Shown here piece by piece: positions 1-6,555 of a DNA stretch of 7,819 bases (positions are counted from its first letter, which is position 1; each line of letters starts with the position of its first letter). Source of the stretch: an uncultured Verrucomicrobiota bacterium. GTDB lineage: Bacteria; Verrucomicrobiota; Kiritimatiellia; RFP12; UBA1067. The notes beneath the pieces were generated by a model that ran no database searches, was not told where the DNA came from, and saw only the letters and a program-made list of their open reading frames with translations. The stretch lies in the NCBI GenBank assembly GCA_946543025.1, contig CAMNLN010000165.1, forward strand, positions 1-7,819. Reading direction: 5' to 3'. A program made the translations under genes and the position numbers.

Positions 1-2685
1 GAGCGGCGGCGCGATCATGTCGGCGGTGACGGCCTGATAGACGCCATCTTGCTCGAAACGCCAGTTCTTGACCGTAAAGCTGAAATGATCATCCCGGTTC
101 GTGGCGGCAGGGAGCGCGTCGAACGGACGGCCCTCCGTAAAGAAGGCGCGGAGCGTATGCTCGTCCGCCTGCACGACGTTTGAAATCGAGCCGCTCGCCA
201 TCATGGCGTCGATGCTCGCTTGCGTAAAGCCGCCTTCGGAGAGGCTGAACGTCACCGGGTAGGGCACCCACCGCGCGTAAAGCGTCGCCGCGCCGGACAA
301 GACCATCGTCTTGCCGCTGGCGTACGTCGTGCCGCTTCCGTCCGGCTTCGTGTTCCAGCCCGCGAAGGCATGGCCTGTCCGCGTAAAGGCGCACGTCGGC
401 AGCGTCAACGCGCTTCCTGCGGGAGCCGTCATCGCCGCCATCGTCTCGCCCCCGTCGCCCCCGTTCGCATCGAACGTAAGCGCCTGGGCATGTGCGGGAT
501 CCGTCCACCGCGCCGTCACCGTCAGGTTGCTCGCCGGCATCGTCGCCGGCAGCGCGGGCGTCCAGCCCGCGAACGCGTAGCCGGCGCGCACGGGATCGGA
601 CGGCGCCTTCACGGTCGTGCCGCAAAGCTGCGTGACGGGCGAGACGGCGGATCCGCCGGCCGCGTTGAACGTGATCGTATAGTCGCTCACCCGCCAGACG
701 GCCTTCACCGTCAGGTTGCGCGGCGGCATCGTCGCCGGCAGCTCGGGTTCCCACCGCACGAACGCGTAGCCGGCGCGCGTCGGCGCGGCCGGCGGCGTCA
801 CCGCCGCGCCGATCGCCTGCGTCACGGGCGAGACGCTCGAGCCGCCGGCCGGATCGAACGTGACCGTGAACGCCTTTGCCGTCCATTGCGCGTAAAGCGT
901 CACCACGGCGCCGGCCGCCGCCGCCAGGTTCGACACGGCCGCCCGGTCCGCGTACGCCGTCCCGTCCGCCGTCTGCCACCCCGCGAACGCGTGGTCCGCG
1001 CGCGTGAAGGCGTTCGCCGTCAGATACGCGCTCCGGTTGTACGTCAGCGTCATCGGATTCATCGTCCCGGAACCGCCGTTCGCGTCGAACGCCACCGTGC
1101 ATTCGTTCGCCGTCCAGCGCGCCGTCACGGCCAGGTTGCGCGCCGGCATCGTCGCCGGCAGCTCGGGCGTCCAGCCCGCGAACGTGTAGCCTTCGCGCGT
1201 CGGCGCGTCCGGCGCCGCCACGTCCGCGCCGTAGTCCAGCGTGACTGGATCCACGGACGAGCCGCCCGCCGCGTTGAACGTGATCGTATACGTGTTGACC
1301 GTCCACCGCGCCGTCAGCGTCACGTCGCTCGCCGGCATCGTCGCCGGAAGGTCGCTCGTCCAGCCCGCGAACGTATACCCCTCGCGCGTCGGCGTGGTCG
1401 CGGGCAGCGTCACCGCCGTGCCGTACGCGTGCGTCACGGGGGCGAGGCCCGATCCGCCGCCGAGGTCAAACGCCACCGTGTAGGAGTTCGTCGTCCACTG
1501 CGCGGTCACCGCCAGGTCGCTCGCCGGCATCGTCGCCGGCAGCGCGGGCGACCAGCCCGCGAACGTGTATCCTTCGCGCGTCGGCACGGGCGACGCCACC
1601 GTCGTACCCATGAATTGCGTACGCGCGGGAATCGCCGAACCGCCGGCCGAATCGTACGTGACGGTATAGGACTTGGCCCTCCAGACGGCCTTTACCGCCA
1701 GGTCGCGCGGCGGCATCGTCGCCGGCAAGGCGGGGTCCCACCGCACGAAGTCGTAGCCCGCGCGCGTCGGCCTCGAGGGCGCGCTCACGGACGCCCCGAA
1801 CGCCTTCGAGACGGGCGAAACGGCGGAGCCGCCGTCCGAATCGAAGGTGATCGTGTACGAGACCGGCGTCCATTGCGCGGCGAAAGTCACGACGGCGCCG
1901 GCCGTCGCGGTCAGGTTCTCCACCCGCGCGCGGTCGGCGTAGAGGTATCCGTCCTCCCCTCTCCACCTGTTGAACGTGTAGTTTGCGCGCGTGAATGCGT
2001 TTGCCGTCAGGTTCGTGCCCCGGTCGTACGTGAGCGTCATCTGCGGCATCGTGCCCGAGCCGCCGTTCGCCGCAAATGCCACGACGTATCTGATCGGCGT
2101 CCAGTGCGCGTAGAGGTTCTGCGTCGCCGTGATCGTCACGCGGGTCGATTCCGTCACCCGCGCGCCGCCCTCGGACGCCGTGTACCAGCCGTCGAACGTA
2201 TAGCCGACGCGTGTCGGCGTCGGCAGCGTCCCGTAGGTCGAGCCGTACGTCACGGTCTTGGAATCGGCCGCGCCGGTGCCGCCCGAAAGGTTGAACTGGA
2301 CCCGCGACTGCCTGGCCGGCGCCGCGATGTCGTAGACGTGCACGTTATAGCCGACGACGGTCGCCGTGCCGGTGTGCGATTGCGCCGCCGACAGGTTGTC
2401 GCCCGTCGAATCGTCGTAAGGACAAGTCTTGAACGTCGGCGTCTCGTAGCCCTGATCCGCCGTGGCGGCGATCGTCCACCCCCTGCTGCCGTAGGAATAC
2501 CGGCTCAACGTCGCGCCCGCGACGGCGCCCGTCACGGATTGGCTGAAATCGCCGTCAAAGTTCCCGGAGAACGTCAGCGAGACGTGCGCGGGCACGGCAT
2601 CGTACTTCAGCGTTGTCGCATAGTCCGCCCGTGCGGTCCATGCGCCGGCAACGGCAACCAGAATTGCCAGCAATTTCCTCTTCAT
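1..2685 (-). CDS. Secreted InlB B-repeat (Listeria-Bacteroides repeat) protein, 3'-partial
   Basis: Reading from the ATG at 2685 the frame stays open for 895 codons to the window edge with no stop, so the C-terminus is missing. Residues 1-20 (MKRKLLAILVAVAGAWTARA) are a signal peptide. Residues 21-128 form a unique domain I do not recognise, rich in Ser, Thr, Gly and Tyr. Residues 129-806 hold ten repeats of the InlB B-repeat type, each with a 'Y/F-T-V/I-T-F...GG' strand, a 'PTR.GY.F.GW' core and an end in '(A).W'. From 807 on ('VPYPVTFSLSEGG...') comes a non-repeat or highly diverged segment that runs off the window. In InlB and related proteins these small ubiquitin-like beta domains act as stalks or glycan/receptor-binding parts of surface proteins; an exported adhesin or stalk role is inferred. 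No catalytic domain or anchor is visible. It follows the C10 protease gene by 49 bp. Confidence 0.88.
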   Translation of the reverse strand, partial: MKRKLLAILVAVAGAWTARADYATTLKYDAVPAHVSLTFSGNFDGDFSQSVTGAVAGATLSRYSYGSRGWTIAATADQGYETPTFKTCPYDDSTGDNLSAAQSHTGTATVVGYNVHVYDIAAPARQSRVQFNLSGGTGAADSKTVTYGSTYGTLPTPTRVGYTFDGWYTASEGGARVTESTRVTITATQNLYAHWTPIRYVVAFAANGGSGTMPQMTLTYDRGTNLTANAFTRANYTFNRWRGEDGYLYADRARVENLTATAGAVVTFAAQWTPVSYTITFDSDGGSAVSPVSKAFGASVSAPSRPTRAGYDFVRWDPALPATMPPRDLAVKAVWRAKSYTVTYDSAGGSAIPARTQFMGTTVASPVPTREGYTFAGWSPALPATMPASDLAVTAQWTTNSYTVAFDLGGGSGLAPVTHAYGTAVTLPATTPTREGYTFAGWTSDLPATMPASDVTLTARWTVNTYTITFNAAGGSSVDPVTLDYGADVAAPDAPTREGYTFAGWTPELPATMPARNLAVTARWTANECTVAFDANGGSGTMNPMTLTYNRSAYLTANAFTRADHAFAGWQTADGTAYADRAAVSNLAAAAGAVVTLYAQWTAKAFTVTFDPAGGSSVSPVTQAIGAAVTPPAAPTRAGYAFVRWEPELPATMPPRNLTVKAVWRVSDYTITFNAAGGSAVSPVTQLCGTTVKAPSDPVRAGYAFAGWTPALPATMPASNLTVTARWTDPAHAQALTFDANGGDGGETMAAMTAPAGSALTLPTCAFTRTGHAFAGWNTKPDGSGTTYASGKTMVLSGAATLYARWVPYPVTFSLSEGGFTQASIDAMMASGSISNVVQADEHTLRAFFTEGRPFDALPAATNRDDHFSFTVKNWRFEQDGVYQAVTADMIAPPL
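268..2301 (-). repeat. Array of ten InlB B-type repeats (coding)
   Basis: By residue of the encoded protein the units are R1 129-195, R2 196-272, R3 273-335, R4 336-397, R5 398-461, R6 462-524, R7 525-601, R8 602-664, R9 665-727 and R10 728-806. Six are short (62-64 residues: R3-R6, R8, R9) and share 'LPATMP'. R2 and R7 are long (77) and instead carry 'GGSGTM', 'LTANAFTRA' and 'YADRA.V'. R1 (67) and R10 (79) are distinct types. R10 reads like the standard Listeria-Bacteroides form ('AGWNTKPDGSGTTYASG'). Confidence 0.9.
505..2100 (-). repeat. Higher-order duplication within the B-repeat array (R2-R3-R4 versus R7-R8-R9)
   Basis: Three consecutive repeat types recur in the same order: R2-R4 (2100-1495) and R7-R9 (1113-505). 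Unit starts are offset by exactly 329 residues (987 bp) for all three pairs. Pair-specific signatures back it: R2/R7 share 'LTANAFTRA', 'YADRA.V.NL' and 'AGAVVT'; R3/R8 share 'PTRAGY.FVRW' and 'ATMPPR.L.VKAVWR'; R4/R9 share a 32-base identical stretch (1519-1550 = 529-560). This indicates duplication of a multi-repeat block, not only single-unit expansion. Confidence 0.75.
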
Positions 2686-2691
2686 CGCATA

Positions 2692-2697
2692 CCTCCT
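2692..2697 (-). promoter_or_regulatory. Strong ribosome binding site of the B-repeat protein gene
   Basis: A perfect AGGAGG on the minus strand lies 6 nt before the ATG at 2685. A nearer ATG (2690) reads ATG-CGA-TGA and stops at once, so 2685 is the start. The 49-bp gap after the protease stop (2735-2737) contains neither a terminator hairpin nor a convincing promoter, which favours cotranscription with the protease gene. Confidence 0.75.
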
Positions 2698-2734
2698 CTC
2701 GAATGCAACTGGAATCAGCTAGGGAATCAAGCCC

Positions 2735-5700
2735 TTATTCGCCATCCGGGTCCTCCTCGTAGATGCGAACCTTGAAGAAGCGCCTTTCGTCGTCGGGATC
2801 GACCTCATGCTCGCCCAGGTCGAGTTCGCCGTCCGCGTCGGCATAGCTGTAGGCAAAAACCTCCTCGTAATCGCCGGTCAGGTCCGTATCGGTGACGATC
2901 GCGTACCAGTAGCCCTTCACGGCGTTGCCCACGCAGGCCTTCAGCGTGAGGGTCTCGTCGCCGTTTGGAACGATCGTAAGCAACGATTCGCCCTCTTTCC
3001 CCGCAGGCACGTCGTCCGGATCCACCAGGGCGCGACGGGGCTCGCCGCTTTCCACCGGCTCCCAGATCCACGTCAGCACGGCCGCGCCCGTGAACGCGAA
3101 TTCAGCGACGTCTGACGCGCCGTTTGTCGGCGCCTGCACGCTGCCCGTGCCGTCCGGCCGCACCTCCCAGCCGTTGCACTGCCACACCTCGCCCATGTCG
3201 TTCGTAAAGACCGTCGCCTCCACGCGCAGCTCCAGCGAACCGATCGGCAGATCGATCGTGCCGCCCATCTCCACGGATCGATCCTCGGAAAGGCCCAGCA
3301 CGTTCACGGACGGCAGTGCCGCGTCCGTCAGCTCCACGCCATTCGTCGTGACGGAACAGACATGCAGCGTGTTCGAGGCTTTTTCCGTCAGCTCCCAGAC
3401 CCACGTCAGCACGGCCGCGCCCGTCAGCTTGAATCCCGCGACGGAGGACGTGCCGCTCGCCGCCGCCTGTGCGCTGTCCGCGCCGTCCGGCTGCACCGCC
3501 CAGCCGGCGACTTGCCACACGTCTCCCATGTCGTTCGTAAAGACCGTCGCCGCCACGCGCATGCCCAGCGAAACGTCCGGCAGCTCGATCGTGCCGCCCA
3601 TCTCCACGGATCGATCCTCGGAAAGGCCCAGCACGTTCACGGACGGCAGTGCCGCGTCCGTCAGCTCTTCCATGTTGGTCGTGACGGAAATGACGCGCAC
3701 CGGGAAGTTCGTCGTGGCGGCCGCTTCCGCCGGATCGCCGCCATAGCAGGCCTGGAGGCGCAGCGGCTCAAGCACGGGGAACGTCAGGACGGCGGATTTC
3801 CTGTCGCCGAGGTAGTCTGGCCACTCGCTGTTGTCGAGGAGCATCCACTGGTCGAAGCCGACAACGTTCATCTCCTTGTTGGGCGTGGCGACAAACGCGA
3901 CTTCCTCGCCATACGGATACCAGCCGCTGCCCGGCTCCGTGACGCCCTCGTCGTCGCGATCCGAGACGTCGATCTTGACCAGCAGCGGCGTCATCTGCCA
4001 CGTGAGGACCAGCACGTCGTTGGTCGTCACGTCGAATTCGGCGGTCGTGCCCGTTCCCTCCTGAAACGCGCCGGTCGTCTCGTTCGTCAGCGTCCAGCCG
4101 CCGAAGGCCATCACGACGGTCTGCTCGTCGTTCGTCACCTGCGTGTCGGGTGCCGTTGCGGTCACGGTCTGCCCGTTCCTGAAGATTCCGGTATGGACGC
4201 CGAACGCGGGGTCGGGCGTCCCGACCTCGGCGGTTGCCGTGACCGTCAGCGAGATGCCGTGCGTCTGCCGCTCGTACTCCGTCCAGCCGCCGTCAAGGAC
4301 CATCTCCAGCGCATCCAGCATGCCCTCGGTCGAGTAGGGGAAGCTGTTGGTCTGGAACGTGCCCAGCTCCACCAAGCCGACGGACGCGCGATAAGCCGCG
4401 TTCGTCACGTACTCGTAGACGGCGTAGGCGTCCTCGTCGGTCGACGCCTCGTCGTAGTCGTTCGTCGTGCAGCGCAGAATGTTCGAGAAGCCGTAGCCGT
4501 ACGAGAGACGGCCGTTTTCGTAGCGCCAGCGCCCGCCTTGCACGGTCTTCTCCGCGAAGAAGACGCCGAACGAGGGGTTGCCGTCGGGAAGGTCGCTGCC
4601 GGCCGGCGAGAAAGGCGAGAAGAAGTAGACGAACCGGTTCGTGAAGTCGTTCTCGTTCGTGTCGTCCAAGGCATAGATACGGTTCAGCAGGTTCGTGGTC
4701 GCCTCGTCGCGGATGGAACCGCTCACGCGCAAGATCGGCTTATGTTCGGCCAAGGCGTATTCGATGGCCTTGTCGAGCGTGTACGCGGTGGTGCAGTTCA
4801 GCAGCGAAAACAGGATCTCGTCCGGCAACGCGTTCCAAAGATCGTCCCTGTCCACGACGTACTTGTCGCTCGGCACGACGGCCTTCGCGCCGATCTCGAA
4901 CGTCGCCTCCTTGGTCCCGCACAGCAGGCGGCAGTCCAGATGGCTCGGCGAGACGCGCGTGCCGAAATAGCCGTTGTCGTCCGTCCGGATCACCCGCTTG
5001 ACGTACGACGTGGTCTCCTCGCCGGTCTCCTCGTCCACGACCGTCGTCTTGTCGACGGTGCCGGGAATCTCGAGCACGGCGGGAGGCGGGCTGACCATGC
5101 CGACCACCGGCACCGTCTCGTCCGTGTCGTAGCCGATCATCGTGATGACGCAGTTGATGACGTCGAACATGTAGCTTCCCGCCTGGGTGGGAAGGCTCTT
5201 CGTGTTGATGTTGGGGAGCGCGTACCAGCCGTCGCCCGCGCCGCCCCAGCCTGTGAAGATGCGCACACGCGGAATCTGGTCCGCGTCCTCGCCGTAGCCC
5301 ACCGCCACGACGGCATGTCCGCCCGCTTCGGCGCTGGTGATGCTCAAGCCCACCGGCGCGCCCGCGCGGCACTGGTTGTAGATGAGCTTGGCGTAGTGGT
5401 CCTCCTTCGGCCCGTTGACGCTGCGCGCGTCCTTGAAGCCGTAATACTTCCGGAAGACTTCCGCCGCGCGGACCGTGAACGCGCCCGACCCGCCGGGCGC
5501 CCACATCATGCCGATCGTCGTGCCGGCGTCGAACGCCACGCGGCCGAGCAGCTCGCGCTGCGCTTCGGTCAGCGTCTTGTAGGCCGCACGGTTCGTGGCG
5601 GCGGCGAACAGGGTCCAGTCGTACGCGCCGCCCTTCGTCACGGCGTCGTACTTCTCGCCGTTGTACTGGCACGGGAAGCCCGCCTGCCCGGGCGCGCACC

Positions 5701-6424
5701 CGGTCACCGCAAAGTATTGGATGATCGCCGACATCATGGTCGCGACGCATCCGCAGACCACGTGGCCGGGCGTGTAGTAGTTGTAGCAGTAGCCGCCGCC
5801 GGCGGACCCCTGGTTCCAGTGCGTCAGCGGCCCGCCCTGCTCGAAGCCGTCCACCACCCGGATCTTCAGCGTCATGTCCGCGTCCGCCACGCCGTTCGTC
5901 GGCGCTTCCAACAGGTGGACGCCGCCATTCGTCAGCAGCTTCGCCCACTTGGCCTCGCCTTCCTTCGCCCAGGCCGCCATCACGGGATCGGACGGCGCCG
6001 AATGCGCGGCGGGCGACGCGGACAGCAGGGAAGGCGCCTGGGGAGGATGATCGTACAGTTCCAGCTTCTCCAGGCGGTCGGTCATGTCCTTGACAAGCAT
6101 CGTGTACATTGGATGGCCTTCGGGCAGCTCGGCCGTCGCGTTCACGCCCTCGAGCACCGCGATCACCGGCTCCAGCTCCGTCACCGGAGAGACGATCATG
6201 CACGAATCGCCCAGCGGCACCTCGAACCACAGCGGCACGTCGTTCGTGTCGACAAAGGGCTTGATCGTGCTGAGCGCGCCAATCTCCGCAGCCTGGACGC
6301 CAAACGCGCCGTTCCGCTCCGCCCAGGCGAGCGCCACGTCGCGAGCCTGCCTTTTCGTCACCCAGCTCGCCTGCGCCGCCAGCGCAAGCGCTGCGACAAA
6401 TACGCACAAAATGTTCTTCTTCAT
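2735..6424 (-). CDS. Large secreted C10-family (streptopain-like) cysteine peptidase with beta-repeat tail
   Basis: Predicted secreted endopeptidase of 1229 residues, against about 400 for streptopain (SpeB). Residues 1-19 form a signal peptide (cleavage likely after AQA). Residues 20-93 resemble the SpeB/Spi propeptide ('VPLWFEV', 'CMIVSP...PVIAVLEG'). The C10 catalytic domain spans about 190-432: 'GCVATMMSAIIQYF' holds nucleophile Cys226, 'GGHAVVAVGYG' holds His370, and 'GWGGAGDGWYAL' holds Trp393. Cys-His spacing is 144 versus 148 in SpeB, but the Asn and first Trp of SpeB's 'NWGWGG' are Phe-Thr here. Residues about 440-720 are unassigned. Residues 722-810 and 816-893 look like divergent InlB B-repeats ('GGW', 'FDQW' cores). 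Residues 908-1010 and 1020-1121 are near-identical tandem modules ('AGW', 'NGW' cores). An acidic end domain (about 1145-1223) finishes in 'RRFFKVRIYE'. No LPXTG or PEP-CTERM sorting tail is visible. Transcribed from the tandem promoters, with the B-repeat gene 49 bp downstream. Confidence 0.88.
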   Translation of the reverse strand: MKKNILCVFVAALALAAQASWVTKRQARDVALAWAERNGAFGVQAAEIGALSTIKPFVDTNDVPLWFEVPLGDSCMIVSPVTELEPVIAVLEGVNATAELPEGHPMYTMLVKDMTDRLEKLELYDHPPQAPSLLSASPAAHSAPSDPVMAAWAKEGEAKWAKLLTNGGVHLLEAPTNGVADADMTLKIRVVDGFEQGGPLTHWNQGSAGGGYCYNYYTPGHVVCGCVATMMSAIIQYFAVTGCAPGQAGFPCQYNGEKYDAVTKGGAYDWTLFAAATNRAAYKTLTEAQRELLGRVAFDAGTTIGMMWAPGGSGAFTVRAAEVFRKYYGFKDARSVNGPKEDHYAKLIYNQCRAGAPVGLSITSAEAGGHAVVAVGYGEDADQIPRVRIFTGWGGAGDGWYALPNINTKSLPTQAGSYMFDVINCVITMIGYDTDETVPVVGMVSPPPAVLEIPGTVDKTTVVDEETGEETTSYVKRVIRTDDNGYFGTRVSPSHLDCRLLCGTKEATFEIGAKAVVPSDKYVVDRDDLWNALPDEILFSLLNCTTAYTLDKAIEYALAEHKPILRVSGSIRDEATTNLLNRIYALDDTNENDFTNRFVYFFSPFSPAGSDLPDGNPSFGVFFAEKTVQGGRWRYENGRLSYGYGFSNILRCTTNDYDEASTDEDAYAVYEYVTNAAYRASVGLVELGTFQTNSFPYSTEGMLDALEMVLDGGWTEYERQTHGISLTVTATAEVGTPDPAFGVHTGIFRNGQTVTATAPDTQVTNDEQTVVMAFGGWTLTNETTGAFQEGTGTTAEFDVTTNDVLVLTWQMTPLLVKIDVSDRDDEGVTEPGSGWYPYGEEVAFVATPNKEMNVVGFDQWMLLDNSEWPDYLGDRKSAVLTFPVLEPLRLQACYGGDPAEAAATTNFPVRVISVTTNMEELTDAALPSVNVLGLSEDRSVEMGGTIELPDVSLGMRVAATVFTNDMGDVWQVAGWAVQPDGADSAQAAASGTSSVAGFKLTGAAVLTWVWELTEKASNTLHVCSVTTNGVELTDAALPSVNVLGLSEDRSVEMGGTIDLPIGSLELRVEATVFTNDMGEVWQCNGWEVRPDGTGSVQAPTNGASDVAEFAFTGAAVLTWIWEPVESGEPRRALVDPDDVPAGKEGESLLTIVPNGDETLTLKACVGNAVKGYWYAIVTDTDLTGDYEEVFAYSYADADGELDLGEHEVDPDDERRFFKVRIYEEDPDGE
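3058..3723 (-). repeat. 333-bp tandem duplication inside the protease gene
   Basis: Two head-to-tail copies (3058-3390 and 3391-3723) align at a constant offset of 333 bp (111 codons) at every block checked. One block of 83 bases is perfectly identical (3252-3334 = 3585-3667) and another of 27 bases (3192-3218 = 3525-3551), with diverged sequence between. The encoded modules share 'TDAALPSVNVLGLSEDRSV', 'FTNDMG' and 'GAAVLTW'. The frame is kept, so the tail is lengthened by one beta module. Confidence 0.9.
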
Positions 6425-6431
6425 GTCCTTG

Positions 6432-6435
6432 CTCC
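6432..6435 (-). promoter_or_regulatory. Ribosome binding site that sets the protease start at 6424
   Basis: GGAG on the minus strand lies 7 nt upstream of the ATG at 6424. That ATG opens directly into a signal peptide (MKKNILCVF...). A TTG at 6484 or ATG at 6481 would add 19-20 residues in the same frame, but these would be encoded by the predicted proximal -10 region and would place a Pro/Arg-rich segment before the signal peptide, so they are rejected. Confidence 0.7.
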
Positions 6436-6462
6436 GTCTGTCTGCAACACGAAACCGTGGCG

Positions 6463-6478
6463 GAAGTATACACTTCCC
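6463..6478. repeat. Inverted repeat over the proximal -10 box (candidate operator)
   Basis: On the minus strand the sequence is GGAAGT-GTAT-ACTTCC, a perfect 6-bp inverted repeat around 4 bases that covers the whole proximal -10 hexamer. The distal -10 has the same core 9-mer but no matching flanking arms. A dimeric regulator site is one reading; chance symmetry is another. Confidence 0.3.
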
Positions 6479-6494
6479 CATCAAAATCTGTCCA
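6465..6494 (-). promoter_or_regulatory. Proximal sigma70-like promoter of the protease operon
   Basis: On the minus strand, TGGACA (6494-6489, 5/6), an 18-nt spacer and TATACT (6470-6465, 5/6). The predicted transcription start is near 6458, giving a leader of about 34 nt before the ATG at 6424. It shares the 9-mer GTGTATACT and the 18-nt spacing with the distal promoter, with the two -10 boxes 31 bp apart. Box matches and position support it, but no transcript data are available. Confidence 0.6.
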
Positions 6495-6495
6495 T

Positions 6496-6525
6496 AGTAT
6501 ACACGATTCGCGGCAGAAATGACAA
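6496..6525 (-). promoter_or_regulatory. Distal sigma70-like promoter of the protease operon
   Basis: On the minus strand, TTGTCA (6525-6520, 5/6 match to TTGACA), an 18-nt spacer and TATACT (6501-6496, 5/6 match to TATAAT). It lies in the only clearly AT-rich stretch of the window, just after the argH T-run. The -10 box sits one base upstream of the -35 box of the proximal promoter, so polymerase binding at the two should exclude each other. Confidence 0.55.
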
Positions 6526-6534
6526 AGAAAAAGC

Positions 6535-6555
6535 AAAAAAATCGGAATCAGCCGA
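6535..6555 (-). terminator. Possible weak intrinsic terminator of argH
   Basis: Reading the minus strand, TCGG (6555-6552), a 6-nt loop and CCGA (6545-6542) form a 4-bp stem overlapping the argH stop codon. A run of seven T follows (6541-6535), then a second T-rich run. The stem is shorter than in a typical terminator, so this is a candidate only. Its position between argH and the next promoters supports separate transcription of argH. Confidence 0.3.

Noticed and set aside
89..1306. 405-codon open frame on the minus strand
   Set aside because: It overlaps the B-repeat frame in another phase. Its Arg/Asp/Gly-rich composition and periodicity are a by-product of the repeats.
535..1725. The regular 'LPATMP' boxes as LPXTG-type sortase signals or a CRISPR-like array
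   Set aside because: They lack the Gly, hydrophobic helix and basic tail of a sorting signal and occur inside each repeat. The 'spacers' are homologous coding sequence, not unique DNA.
2686..2734. Separate promoter or terminator in the 49-bp gap
   Set aside because: A TTGATT-like -35 is present but the hexamer 17 nt on (TGCATT) is a poor -10. A short direct repeat of TGATTCC is there, but no hairpin with a T-run.
220..2775. 851-codon open frame on the plus strand, Arg/His-rich and repetitive
   Set aside because: It is antisense to the B-repeat gene. The units are whole codons of GC-rich DNA, so every frame stays open and repeats. Its protein ('RRHRRRQ...') is low-complexity with no fold, and the minus frame has a signal peptide, RBS and recognised repeats.
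6425..6484. Upstream TTG/ATG starts adding 19-20 residues to the protease
   Set aside because: The extension is encoded over the predicted proximal -10 box, puts 'PPRFRVADRRSKD' before the signal peptide, and the ATG at 6424 has its own GGAG site.
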